Part shown: positions 1 through 7,383 of the stretch, piece after piece
Numbering within the stretch: position 1 is the first letter of the stretch
Layout of the letters: the number at the start of each line of letters is the position of its first letter
DNA from: Stagnihabitans tardus
GTDB taxonomy: Bacteria; Pseudomonadota; Alphaproteobacteria; Rhodobacterales; Rhodobacteraceae
Assembly (NCBI RefSeq): GCF_009925085.1
Contig: NZ_JAABNR010000011.1
Coordinates: 112,145 to 176,144 of the forward strand
DNA length: 64,000 nt
Direction of reading: 5' to 3'
Made by a program: the position numbers and the translations under genes
The notes under the pieces: generated by a model
Told to the model about the DNA's origin: nothing
Database searches by the model: none
The model's input: the letters and a program-made list of their open reading frames with translations, nothing else

Positions 1-205
1 GGCAAGGCTGGATTGGGCCAGAGCGGATAGGGCCTGGGCGGGTAAGGTTTCAAGGGACAGGGCCTTTGGTCTGAAAAGCCAGGGCCCCTGGTCCAAGAAA
101 AGGGCCGATTTTCGCCAGACCTCCATCCGTGCCCTGAAAGGGGAGAATCGGCCAGATTGGGTTCACCGGAGCAACAATGCTCTCAACACCAACCTGGAGG
201 TTCCC

Positions 206-403
206 ATGAAGACCCTGATCCTGACCGCCACCCTGATCGCCGCCACCCTCTCGACCGTCGCCCCCGTTTCGGCCACGGTGCTGAAGGCCGGCCTGCACGA
301 TATCTCGATGATGGACACCTTCGACCGCCGCGGTCGCCGTCCGCGCACCCCGGGTGGTTCGGGCTGCGACGGTGCGGGCGACGTGGGCAAGCCCGGCTGC
401 TGA
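206..403 (+). CDS. small secreted protein with Cys-containing tail (65 aa)
   Basis: A 65-residue product. Residues 1-23 form a signal peptide (Lys2, hydrophobic core, Ala-rich cleavage region VSATV). The mature part is about 40 residues, with a basic RRGRR stretch and a Gly-rich tail GSGCDGAGDVGKPGC holding the only two cysteines. A strong Shine-Dalgarno (GGAGG at 196-200) lies six bases before the ATG. A hairpin terminator candidate follows at 566-597. I do not recognise the family. The start signal, signal peptide and codon pattern argue for a real gene. The two cysteines could form a disulfide or bind metal in the periplasm, which is inference. Confidence 0.6.
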   Translation: MKTLILTATLIAATLSTVAPVSATVLKAGLHDISMMDTFDRRGRRPRTPGGSGCDGAGDVGKPGC

Positions 404-802
404 TCCGGTCGGGGCAGGGCGCCTGTCGCCTTGCCCCAGCCTTCCCGGCGGCTGTCGATCCGCCCTGCGGCGATCCGGCCCCGGATGACACCCCACAGGC
501 GCAAGCCAGGGCACGCGACATTCATCCAGCCCCACTGCGGTGGGCAACGGCCTTGGGCCGTTGATGGGCGGGGCTCCGGGGGGAGGCCCGCCCTTTTCCG
601 TCCTCGCGGCGCGGCCTGTCCCTTTTGCGCCAGCTTCTGTCGGGAACGGGCTTGCAAAGCCGCTCCGCCCCAGCCATCCTGACGGCGAGCATGGGCGATG
701 GCGTCGCCCCGGGTCTTCCCACCGCTTGCGGGTCCGCCCGCTGTCGTCCTGTACGCCGGGACCTTTCGGGGTCCGGCGCGGACCCCTTGCATGAGGTCTG
801 CG
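404..802. other. intergenic region with tandem hairpins
   Basis: Between the small secreted protein and the creatinase. Reading frames here lack ribosome binding sites and familiar motifs. It contains a perfect 8-bp inverted repeat (CAACGGCC, TTG loop, 545-563) followed at once by the GC-rich hairpin plus T-run at 566-597. The rest holds no recognisable element. Confidence 0.5.
566..597 (+). terminator. rho-independent terminator candidate
   Basis: GGGCGGG (566-572) pairs with CCCGCCC (587-593) and is followed by TTTT. It is on the plus strand about 160 bases after the small secreted protein gene and could end that transcript. Confidence 0.5.
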
Positions 803-2008
803 ATGACGAACCGTCCGCAACAATACCGCTTCCACCAGGGCGACCGGGTCCTGCCCTTTGCCGCATCGGAATATGACGCCCGCCTGGCCGATCTGCGCGA
901 GATCATGGAGCACCATGGCGTCGAGGCCTGTGTCTTTACCTCGATGCACTCGATCGCCTATTATTCGGGCTTCCTCTATTGCTCCTTCGGCCGGCCCTAC
1001 GGGCTTGTCGTCACGGCGACGGAAAGCGTGACGATCTCGGCCGGGATCGACGCGGGGCAACCCTGGCGGCGCTGCCATGGCGACAACATCACCTATACCG
1101 ACTGGCAGCGCGACAATTACTGGCGCGCGGTGGCCTCGGTGACGGGCGAGGGCCGCGTCATCGGCTGCGAGGCCGATCACCTGACGCTGGTGCAGTCCGA
1201 AAAGCTGAACGCTTTCCTCAAGCCGAAGCGCGGGGTCGATATCTCCAAGGCCGTCATGGAGCAGCGGATGCACAAATCCGCGGCCGAGCTGGAGATCATC
1301 CGCCACGGCGCGGCGGTGGCCGATGTGGGGGGCTTTGCCATCCGTGAGGCGGTCAAGGAGGGGCTGCGCGAGATCGACATCGCCATGGCTGGCCGTGACG
1401 CCATGGAGCTGGAGATCGCGAAACGCTTCCCCGATGCCGAATACCGCGACACCTGGGTCTGGTTCCAGTCCGGCATCAACACCGACGGCGCGCATAACCC
1501 GGTGACCTCGCGCAAGCTCAAGCGCGGCGATATCCTGTCCTTGAACACTTTCCCGATGATCTCCGGCTATTACACGGCGCTGGAGCGGACGATGTTCGTG
1601 AAAGAATGCGACCCGGCCTCGCGTCGGATCTGGGATATCAACGTGGCGGCGCATGAATACGGGATCAGCCTCCTGAAGCCTGGCGTTTCCTGCGCGGAGG
1701 TCACCGCCAAGCTGAACACCTTCTTCGAGGAACACCAGGTGCTGCAATACCGCACCTTCGGCTATGGCCATTCCTTCGGCGTCCTGTCGCATTACTATGG
1801 CCGCGAAGCGGGGCTGGAGCTGCGCGAGGATATCGACACGGTGCTGGAACCCGGCATGGTGATCTCGATGGAGCCGATGCTGACCATCCCGGAAGGCCAG
1901 CCGGGGGCGGGGGGCTACCGCGAACATGACATCCTCTTCATCACCGAGGATGGCAACGAGGATATCACCAAGTATCCCTATGGGCCGGAAACCAATATCG
2001 TCGGCTGA
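803..2008 (+). CDS. creatinase (creatine amidinohydrolase)
   Basis: Predicted to hydrolyse creatine to sarcosine and urea in the cytoplasm (EC 3.5.3.3). The 401-residue product has the M24 pita-bread fold and is very close to the Pseudomonas putida enzyme as I remember it (403 aa). Shared signatures are FLYCSFGRPY (F62 and R64, same numbering as P. putida), GINTDGAHNP (catalytic His), YTALERTMF (Glu), GYGHSFG (His) and ISMEPML (Glu). Creatinases lack the metal ligands of M24 peptidases. I chose ATG 803, with TGAGG six bases upstream; an in-frame ATG at 791 is the alternative. No creatininase or sarcosine oxidase gene adjoins it. DddP lyases share the fold but not these motifs. Confidence 0.9.
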   Translation: MTNRPQQYRFHQGDRVLPFAASEYDARLADLREIMEHHGVEACVFTSMHSIAYYSGFLYCSFGRPYGLVVTATESVTISAGIDAGQPWRRCHGDNITYTDWQRDNYWRAVASVTGEGRVIGCEADHLTLVQSEKLNAFLKPKRGVDISKAVMEQRMHKSAAELEIIRHGAAVADVGGFAIREAVKEGLREIDIAMAGRDAMELEIAKRFPDAEYRDTWVWFQSGINTDGAHNPVTSRKLKRGDILSLNTFPMISGYYTALERTMFVKECDPASRRIWDINVAAHEYGISLLKPGVSCAEVTAKLNTFFEEHQVLQYRTFGYGHSFGVLSHYYGREAGLELREDIDTVLEPGMVISMEPMLTIPEGQPGAGGYREHDILFITEDGNEDITKYPYGPETNIVG

Positions 2009-2016
2009 GGCCGGTG

Positions 2017-2040
2017 GCCCGGGGTGTACCCCGGGCTACG
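2017..2040. repeat. palindromic repeat family 1, copy 1
   Basis: GCCCGGGGTGTACCCCGGGC followed by TACG, immediately after the creatinase stop. It belongs to a family also found at 2073, 7263, 7459, 7593, 11514 and 14473. Confidence 0.75.
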
Positions 2041-2072
2041 CTGCGACACCAGAGCGCTCGATTTGCAACCGC

Positions 2073-2098
2073 GTAGCCCGGGGTATACCCCGGGTTAC
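2073..2098. repeat. palindromic repeat family 1, copy 2
   Basis: A near-perfect palindrome with GTAG/TTAC flanks around CCCGGGGTATACCCCGGG. With copy 1 it forms a pair about 35 bases apart between the convergent creatinase and EamA genes. The position suits a bidirectional terminator or a REP-like pair. Confidence 0.75.
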
Positions 2099-2931
2099 AA
2101 CCGCGTCAGCACCACGCCGCCGACGATCACCAAGGCCGCCAGGGCCTTGGACCGCGTCATCCGCTCGTGGAAGAAGATCCAGCCCATGACCACGGCGAAA
2201 AGGATCGAGGTCTCCCGCAGCGCCGCCACCAAAGACACCGGCGCCACCGTCGTCGCCCAGATCGAGATCGCATAGGCCACATAGCTCGCCGCCGCCGCGG
2301 TCAGGCCGGTGACCCAGGGCTTGACCTCGCGCGGCAGGAAGCCCAGGCCCTTCCAGGCCGTCACGCCGACCGAAAAGAACAGCCCATCCGCGATGAAGAC
2401 CCAGGCCACATAGGCCACCGCATCGCCCGACACTTTCGCCCCATGTGCGTCGATCATCGTGTAGATCGAGGTCGCCACCGCCGAACCCAGGGCGAAGGGG
2501 ATCAGCCTCCGGTTCTCTCCGCCAAGGATCGCCCCTCCGGCCATCATCAGGATGCCAAGCCCCAGGACCATGATTCCGGCGAATTCATGCGGCGTCAGGA
2601 CCTCGCCCAGGAAGGTCGCCGAGACCACCGCGATGATCAAGGGCGCCGTGCCCCGGGCGATGGGATAGACCCGGCTGAGGTCGCCGCGCTGATAGGCCAG
2701 GGTCAGGAACAGCTTGTAGAAGAAATGCGTGCAGCCCGCCGCGAAGACCCAAGGCAGCGCCTCGGTGGCCAGCATGGGACGCGAGACCGCGACCGCGATG
2801 CCGAAGGGAATCTCTCCAAGGCTCAGGATCACCGTGGCCGCCATCCGGTTGGTGCCGGATTTGATCAGCGTGTTCCACAGGGCATGGAAGAAGGCCGAGC
2901 CGAGGACGGCCAGCATGACGAAAAGGGACAT
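2095..2931 (-). CDS. EamA/DMT-superfamily transporter
   Basis: An inner-membrane permease of 278 residues with about ten hydrophobic segments arranged as two EamA repeats (roughly 1-135 and 145-278). Visible family signs are the N-terminal ALWNTLIK, the GDLSRVYPIARGTAPLI motif ending repeat 1, and the corresponding APVSLVAALRETSILFAVVMGW stretch of repeat 2, written here only as a guide to its start near residue 230. Substrates of such permeases are metabolites or amino acids, and nothing here fixes the substrate. It runs convergent to creatinase, and its last bases overlap repeat copy 2. Transport of creatine or guanidino compounds would only be a guess from the neighbour. Confidence 0.85.
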   Translation of the reverse strand: MSLFVMLAVLGSAFFHALWNTLIKSGTNRMAATVILSLGEIPFGIAVAVSRPMLATEALPWVFAAGCTHFFYKLFLTLAYQRGDLSRVYPIARGTAPLIIAVVSATFLGEVLTPHEFAGIMVLGLGILMMAGGAILGGENRRLIPFALGSAVATSIYTMIDAHGAKVSGDAVAYVAWVFIADGLFFSVGVTAWKGLGFLPREVKPWVTGLTAAAASYVAYAISIWATTVAPVSLVAALRETSILFAVVMGWIFFHERMTRSKALAALVIVGGVVLTRL

Positions 2932-3063
2932 TGGCGCCTCGGGCTGCGATGGGCCTTGTTACAAAACTGTCACCTCGCGGTCCAGTCTTCGACGCGTTGG
3001 ACTTGGGAGCGGGGCAGGGCTGGACTTACCCAAAGAGGTTTCAGGGGCCCCGCACCGCAAGGT

Positions 3064-4971
3064 CTAAAGCTGCAAGCCCAGCCTTGTGCCCTCTTCGATG
3101 GCGCGCTTGGCGTCGATGCCCGCCGCATCGCGCGCGCCTCCGATCCTTTGCCCCATCAGCTCGGCCACCGGCTCCTGGCCCGCGCAGATCACAAGGTCGG
3201 TCGCCGGGATGATCTCGGGCAGGCCGTCGCGCAGGATATGGAGCCCCTGCGCGTCGAAATGCAGATACTCCACCCCGCCCAGCATCCGCACCCCATGGGC
3301 CGCCAGATGCGCCCGGTGAATCCAGCCCGTGGTCTTGCCCAGGCCCCGCCCCGGCTTGCCCTTCGACCGCTGCAAGAGCCAGATCTCCCGCGCGGGGGCC
3401 TTGGGTTCAGGCGCGGTCAGACCTCCGGGCGTCGTGGCCGGATCGCCCAGGCCCCATTCCTTGGCAAAGTCCTCGTGCCCCAAAAGGAAAGCCGCGACAT
3501 CGAAGCCGATCCCGCCGGCGCCGATGATGGCGACCCTGGGGCCCAGGGCCGCGCCGTTCAGCGCCTGGGCGTAGTCCGGGCCGGGCAGGGCGGACTTGCG
3601 GGGGCGGACCCCCGTGGCGATGACCGTCTCGTCAAAGCCCGAAAGCTCGGCCTCGGTCGCCTTCGTGTTCAGTTTCAAGGTGATGTTGGGATGCGAAAGC
3701 TCGGCCTCATAGAAGGCGAGCAGGGTCAGGAACTCTTCCTTGCCGGGGATTTTCGCGGCCAGCCGCATCTGGCCGCCGATCTGGCCCAGGGCCTCGAACA
3801 GCGTGACCAGGTGGCCGCGCCGGGCCGCCGTCAGGGCGCAGGCGATGCCCGCAGCCCCCGCACCCACGACCGCGATGCGGCGGGGCGTGGCGGGGAGGGG
3901 CGCGAACTCCGCCTCGCGCCCGGCGGCGGGATTGGTCAGGCAGGTCGCGGCCTTGCCCTCGAATGTGTGGTCCAGGCAGGCCTGGTTGCAGGCGATGCAG
4001 GGGGTGATCCTTTGGCCCTTGAGGGCCTTGTTCGGCCAGTCCGGGTCGGCCAGCAGGGGCCGTGCCAGGCCGATGAGGTCGGCCTGACCGCTGGCCAGGA
4101 TCGCCTCGGCCGTCTGCGGGTCGGGGATGCGGTTGACCGCGATGACCGGGGTATCGGTCAGGGCGCGCAGGCGGGCGGTCAGCGGCGCAAAGGCCGCGCG
4201 GGGGACCATCTGCCCGATGGTGGGCACCCGCGCCTCGTGCCAGCCGATCCCACTGTTGAAGATATCGACGAGGGGGGAAAGCTCGCGGGCAAGGGCGGCG
4301 GTGTCCTCCCAGGTCTGACCGCCCTCGACCAGGTCGATGAGCGAGATGCGGAAGATGAGAAGCGCGTCACCGATGGCGGCACGGGTGGCGCTTGTGACCT
4401 CGCGGGCGAAGAGGCGGCGGTCAAGGCCCCAGCGGTCGGTGCGGCGGTTGGTCTTGGGGGCAAGGAACTGGTTGATCAGGTAACCCTCTGATCCCATGAG
4501 CTCTATTCCGTCATAGCCCGCGCGGATCGCCCGGGCGGCCGTGGCGGCGATGTCGGCGATCTGCTTGGCGATGGTCTCTTCGGTGAGCTCGGTCGGGGCG
4601 AAGGGGGAGATGGGGGACTTGAGCGCGGAGGGGGCGACGCAGGCGGGGGAGAAGGCATAGCGGCCGGCGTGAAGGATCTGAAGGACGATCCGGGAGCCCG
4701 CCTGGTGGACCGCGGCGGTGAGGTTCTGATGGTGGGGGAGGTTCTCCTCCGTCAACTCGGCCGCGCCCTGGAAGACCGCGCCCTCGGCGTTGGCCGAGAT
4801 GCCCCCGGTGATGATCAAGGCCGCACCGCCCTGGGCGCGACGCGCGTAGAAGCGCGTCAGCGCGGGCCAATCGTGGCGCTCTTCGAGGCCGGTATGCATC
4901 GACCCCATGACAAGGCGGTTCTTCAGGGTGAAGGGGCGAAGGGGGAGGGGGGTGAAGAGATGGGGGTGCAT
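3064..4971 (-). CDS. fadH: NADPH-dependent 2,4-dienoyl-CoA reductase
   Basis: A flavin/iron-sulfur enzyme that reduces 2,4-dienoyl-CoA during oxidation of unsaturated fatty acids. It has 635 residues (E. coli FadH about 672). An Old Yellow Enzyme-type FMN barrel covers about 1-320, including GYLINQFL (Tyr164) and WHEAR (His245). The 4Fe-4S cysteines are C325, C328, C332 and C344 in a CIACNQACLDHTFEGK context very like FadH. An FAD fold follows, with VVGAGAAG near 370 and a second dinucleotide fold with IIGAGGIG near 480. The start has AAAGGAGG upstream. Amine/N-methyl dehydrogenase relatives share this layout, but the Cys region favours FadH. The fatty-acid genes at 18.8-28 kb give metabolic context. 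Confidence 0.88.
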   Translation of the reverse strand: MHPHLFTPLPLRPFTLKNRLVMGSMHTGLEERHDWPALTRFYARRAQGGAALIITGGISANAEGAVFQGAAELTEENLPHHQNLTAAVHQAGSRIVLQILHAGRYAFSPACVAPSALKSPISPFAPTELTEETIAKQIADIAATAARAIRAGYDGIELMGSEGYLINQFLAPKTNRRTDRWGLDRRLFAREVTSATRAAIGDALLIFRISLIDLVEGGQTWEDTAALARELSPLVDIFNSGIGWHEARVPTIGQMVPRAAFAPLTARLRALTDTPVIAVNRIPDPQTAEAILASGQADLIGLARPLLADPDWPNKALKGQRITPCIACNQACLDHTFEGKAATCLTNPAAGREAEFAPLPATPRRIAVVGAGAAGIACALTAARRGHLVTLFEALGQIGGQMRLAAKIPGKEEFLTLLAFYEAELSHPNITLKLNTKATEAELSGFDETVIATGVRPRKSALPGPDYAQALNGAALGPRVAIIGAGGIGFDVAAFLLGHEDFAKEWGLGDPATTPGGLTAPEPKAPAREIWLLQRSKGKPGRGLGKTTGWIHRAHLAAHGVRMLGGVEYLHFDAQGLHILRDGLPEIIPATDLVICAGQEPVAELMGQRIGGARDAAGIDAKRAIEEGTRLGLQL

Positions 4972-5333
4972 GGGGCCTCCTTTGCGGGGAGGATGGCGGA
5001 GGTGGCCCCGCAGGGAAAGCGTAACGTTGGGGCGAGGAGGCGCAGGGGGGGCGCGTTTTTTCCTGCAGCCCCCGGTTGGCTTTTGCGATGCGGCATTTAT
5101 GAGTATCGTGTCGCCTCTCGTGGGAGGCGCGCCATAAAACTACCTTGAAAAACGCCTAAGTAAATTTCTCAACAATTGGAGATGCCATGCAATACGTCGA
5201 TAGGTCGGCATGCCGACTGATGCCTTTTTCCAAAAATCTGGCAAGGGGGGCATGCGTAACGTTTGGCATCTCCACCCGCGTCAGGGGGCTTCGCGCCCAG
5301 CCGACCGTTGCTTTCTCCGGGGAGTGACGCGCC
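4972..5333. other. intergenic leader of the cyclase island
   Basis: Base composition shifts to more AT-rich here. A 10-bp inverted repeat (GGAGATGCCA 5178-5187, TGGCATCTCC 5264-5273) brackets a perfect 14-bp palindrome GTCGGCATGCCGAC (5204-5217). A hairpin CGCCTC/GAGGCG lies near 5115-5132. No convincing -35/-10 pair was found. This is the probable 5' regulatory region of the downstream cyclase gene and the left edge of the accessory island. Confidence 0.5.
5204..5217. promoter_or_regulatory. 14-bp palindrome upstream of cyclase gene
   Basis: GTCGGCATGCCGAC is perfectly self-complementary. It sits about 117 bases before the cyclase ATG and inside a wider 10-bp inverted repeat (5178-5273). 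It may be an operator or an RNA/cruciform structure. No known regulator consensus was recognised. Confidence 0.4.
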
Positions 5334-6506
5334 ATGACGGATGCACAACTTTACAACTTCGACCTGGTGCACGGTAAACACCAGAAGGACATCGTCGTCC
5401 TGGTGGTCGACCTCGTGAATTCCAGTTCCCTTAGGTCGCATGCCGATGCCACGACCTGGCGGGCACAGTACGACAACTGCATGCCGGTGATCCTTGCCGT
5501 GGTCACAAGGTACAATGGTCGCGTGGTCAAGTTCCCGGGCGACGGGTTCCCGTTCGCCTTCCCGCCCTTTGAACGTGATCCCGAAGACGATGCCCTGCGG
5601 GCCGCTGTGGCGATCCAGAGAGAACTCGATAAGCTGCGCGAAGAGCGCGAGATCGACGCGAAGATGCAGGTCCGGGTCTCTGCCGGCATCGTCAACGCGA
5701 GCGTCGTGAACTGGAAAGTGGGCGTGGTCGAGGGGGGGAGGACTATGTCGGCGAGGAAGTCGACGCGGTCTTCCGCCTCAATTCGGTGATTGCTCCCAAT
5801 GGAATCATCATCAACACGGCGATGAACGGCGACATCAAGTGGCGCTTCATGAGCCGGGAATTGGGCCTGATTTCCGACGATGCCGGCAATCTGACCAAGT
5901 TCCTGGGGCGGCTCTCCCTGAAGGGCTTGCCGCCGACCCCGGCCTATGAGGTGGGATGGACCTCCCGGTTCTTCGGCCAACGCGGCCCAGACACAGGGCA
6001 AGCGCGACGGTTGGTGGGGCCCATGTGCCGGTGCCGTCCAACTTCACGCAAACGGGGGCTGGCTTCGCAACCCTCACCAGCTTGGCCGAGACCACCATGG
6101 TTGGCCATTGCAAGGCATTCAACGCGGCGGGGAACTCCGCCTGGATCCAGCGTCACAACCCCGAGAAGGAGCAGATGATCTGCGTCTTCGCTAACTTCGT
6201 CCGCGGGGGACCCCTTATATTGGGGAGGTCGTCTGTTTCGTCGCCAAGCCCGGACAGCCGCACAAGAAGGCCATGCAGGTCATTCGCGGGGGCACCACGC
6301 TGCAGGGCGAAGTCCGGCAAGTGGATGGCCTCGTCAAGGTCAAGGTCGACGAATATGCGGCACGTGAGCATGGTCCCTTCACCGTTGAAATGGGTGGGGC
6401 CAAGGTCAAGGTCGGTGACCGGGTGGAGTTCGTGCTGCACTTCGTCCACGACGGGGAAGGCACCTGGCGCCCCATCGGCAAGGACGGGCGGGTCGTGGTC
6501 TCCTGA
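5334..6506 (+). pseudogene. pycC: class III nucleotidyl cyclase, Pycsar-like (three frameshifts)
   Basis: The translation is collinear across three frames, and adding one base at each of three G runs (5732-5738, about 6016-6019, 6205-6209) restores a single protein of about 391 residues. Residues 1-200 are a class III adenylate/guanylate cyclase domain: VVLVVDLVNSSSL (metal Asp26), NGRVVKFPGDGF (Lys66, Asp70), VRVSAGIVNASVV, then DYVGEEVDAVFRLN after the first shift. The C-terminal half is of unrecognised type and ends GKDGRVVVS. Pycsar cyclases of this class make cCMP or cUMP on phage infection. The adjacent membrane effector supports that role, but the nucleotide is unknown. As read, the gene is broken; homopolymer sequencing error is equally possible. 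GGGGAG precedes the ATG by nine bases. Confidence 0.65.
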
Positions 6507-7024
6507 GGCGGAATGAGGGCTCCTCTCCGCGGGGTTTCGCGGGGAGGACGCCAGGCCTGGATCTGCAGGTAATCGACCAGGGCAGTGAGGGCGAGGCCCA
6601 AGAGCAGGAAATGGATGGCGCGTCCGACCAGCTCGTGCGTGGTCTTGGCAAAGCCCGCGCAGGCGTGGATCGCGGCGAGGAGGTCCGTCGTGGGGACTAG
6701 AAAACCCTGGGCTGCCATGGCCTTGCGGTAGTCATCGAGGGTCCTGTCCAGGATGTGTCCGAAATAGATGAAGCCGGCCGGACCCCCGGAGCGGGGGGCC
6801 ACGACCATCAGGCAGCAAAAGAGGGCTGCCAGGAGGGCGAAGCCGGGGGCAATGAGGGCCGGGGTCAGGTAGCTGGCCCTTCCGCTGCCCATGAGGGCCG
6901 CGCCGACCGAGAGGAGGGCCAGGCAGACGACGGCGGCGGCCTTGGTTTCGGCGGTCTTGATCCAGTCGAGCTGGAGTTGGAGGAGCCATTCCAGGTGTTC
7001 GTGGGGGTCTCGGGTCGGGGGCAT
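6215..7024 (-). CDS. pycTM: Pycsar-type membrane effector (three-TM, PycTM-like)
   Basis: An ORF of 269 codons whose recognisable part is residues 1-158. It starts with an amphipathic helix LEWLLQLQLDWIKTAETK (residues 11-28), followed by TM helices at about 29-46, 56-76 and 135-150, with APRSGG and GFIYFGHIL between TM2 and TM3. This matches the Pycsar effector/DUF5706 pattern (helix ending aDxKAg, two close TMs, xP.r...iffghI). Known PycTM proteins bind cyclic pyrimidine nucleotides and disrupt the inner membrane. The last 97 codons or so lie antisense to the cyclase 3' end and may not be conserved; no minus-strand stop exists in any frame between 6412 and 6545. The start at 7024 is set by the promoter at 7097-7125, which excludes the ATG at 7105. 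Confidence 0.6.
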   Translation of the reverse strand: MPPTRDPHEHLEWLLQLQLDWIKTAETKAAAVVCLALLSVGAALMGSGRASYLTPALIAPGFALLAALFCCLMVVAPRSGGPAGFIYFGHILDRTLDDYRKAMAAQGFLVPTTDLLAAIHACAGFAKTTHELVGRAIHFLLLGLALTALVDYLQIQAWRPPRETPRRGALIPPQETTTRPSLPMGRQVPSPSWTKCSTNSTRSPTLTLAPPISTVKGPCSRAAYSSTLTLTRPSTCRTSPCSVVPPRMTCMAFLCGCPGLATKQTTSPI

Positions 7025-7062
7025 GGCGGGCCTGTCTGAGGGTTGCTCGGCGGAGTCAGGGG

Positions 7063-7082
7063 CTCTTGCACGTGTGCAAGAG
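7063..7082. promoter_or_regulatory. inverted repeat in effector 5' leader
   Basis: CTCTTGCAC GT GTGCAAGAG has perfect 9-bp arms. It lies between the predicted -10 (7097-7102) and the effector start (7024), around or just after the expected transcription start. It could be a repressor operator or an mRNA hairpin. Confidence 0.5.
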
Positions 7083-7096
7083 GGGGCAAGGCTCGG

Positions 7097-7125
7097 ATAA
7101 TACACGGTTTTCGTTTTTTTGTTAG
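7097..7125 (-). promoter_or_regulatory. sigma70-type promoter of the effector gene
   Basis: Read on the minus strand: CTAACA, exactly 17 bases, TATTAT, inside the most AT-rich stretch of the area. It points to the effector start at 7024. Confidence 0.55.
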
Positions 7126-7179
7126 GGTTTTGTTAAGGGCTTGCGCGGGTGGCGTGAGGACCGATTTGAGGCGCGATGC

Positions 7180-7260
7180 GCCCGCGAAAGCTTTCGCGGG
7201 CGGGGCGGTGGGCGTGGGTGGGGTGGGCCGTGGGGTGCTCGGGTGGGGGATAGCGTAGCC
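7180..7260. repeat. long direct repeat unit A1 with 22-bp palindrome
   Basis: It starts with a perfect 22-bp palindrome whose core is CCCGCGAAAGCTTTCGCGGG (7180-7201), followed by about 55 bases rich in GGGTGGGG and ending in GCGTAGCCC. It is nearly identical to 7384-7465. Confidence 0.8.
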
Positions 7261-7262
7261 CC

Positions 7263-7286
7263 GTAGCCCGGGGGGCACCCCGGGGG
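7263..7286. repeat. palindromic repeat family 1, copy 3 (diverged)
   Basis: GTAGCCCGGGGGGCACCCCG followed by GGGG; same design as the other family 1 copies with an altered centre. Confidence 0.6.
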
Positions 7287-7312
7287 TGGGTGGAGCGGTT
7301 GCGGTTTTTGGG

Positions 7313-7383
7313 GTTCGGACCGACCCCATGGCCCTTGGGCCATGGGGTCAAATCGGTCCAGTGGACCGATTTGAGGTCCGAAC
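7313..7383. repeat. predicted three-way-junction inverted repeat
   Basis: An outer stem GTTCGGACC (7313-7321) pairs with GGTCCGAAC (7375-7383). It encloses hairpin 1, GACCCCATGGCCC (7322-7334) with GGGCCATGGGGTC (7337-7349) and loop TT, and hairpin 2, AAATCGGTCC (7350-7359) with GGACCGATTT (7363-7372) and loop AGT. All 32 pairs are Watson-Crick. Either strand could fold this way. No coding frame explains it. Confidence 0.75.

Noticed and set aside
50..1927. 625-codon minus-strand ORF opposite creatinase
   Set aside because: Low-complexity Arg/His/Gly-rich translation antisense to a recognised gene, typical of high-GC DNA; no motif or ribosome site.
803..2008. DddP DMSP lyase
   Set aside because: Same M24 fold and plausible in this family, but the FLYCSFGRPY and GINTDGAHNP motifs are those of creatinase.
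2167..4491. 774-codon plus-strand ORF opposite the EamA and fadH genes
   Set aside because: Spans two genes on the other strand and has a repetitive RHR/DGG composition; a shadow frame.
5732..6209. Programmed ribosomal frameshifting in the cyclase
   Set aside because: Each G run could support -1 slippage, but three successive programmed shifts in one gene are implausible; base loss is simpler.
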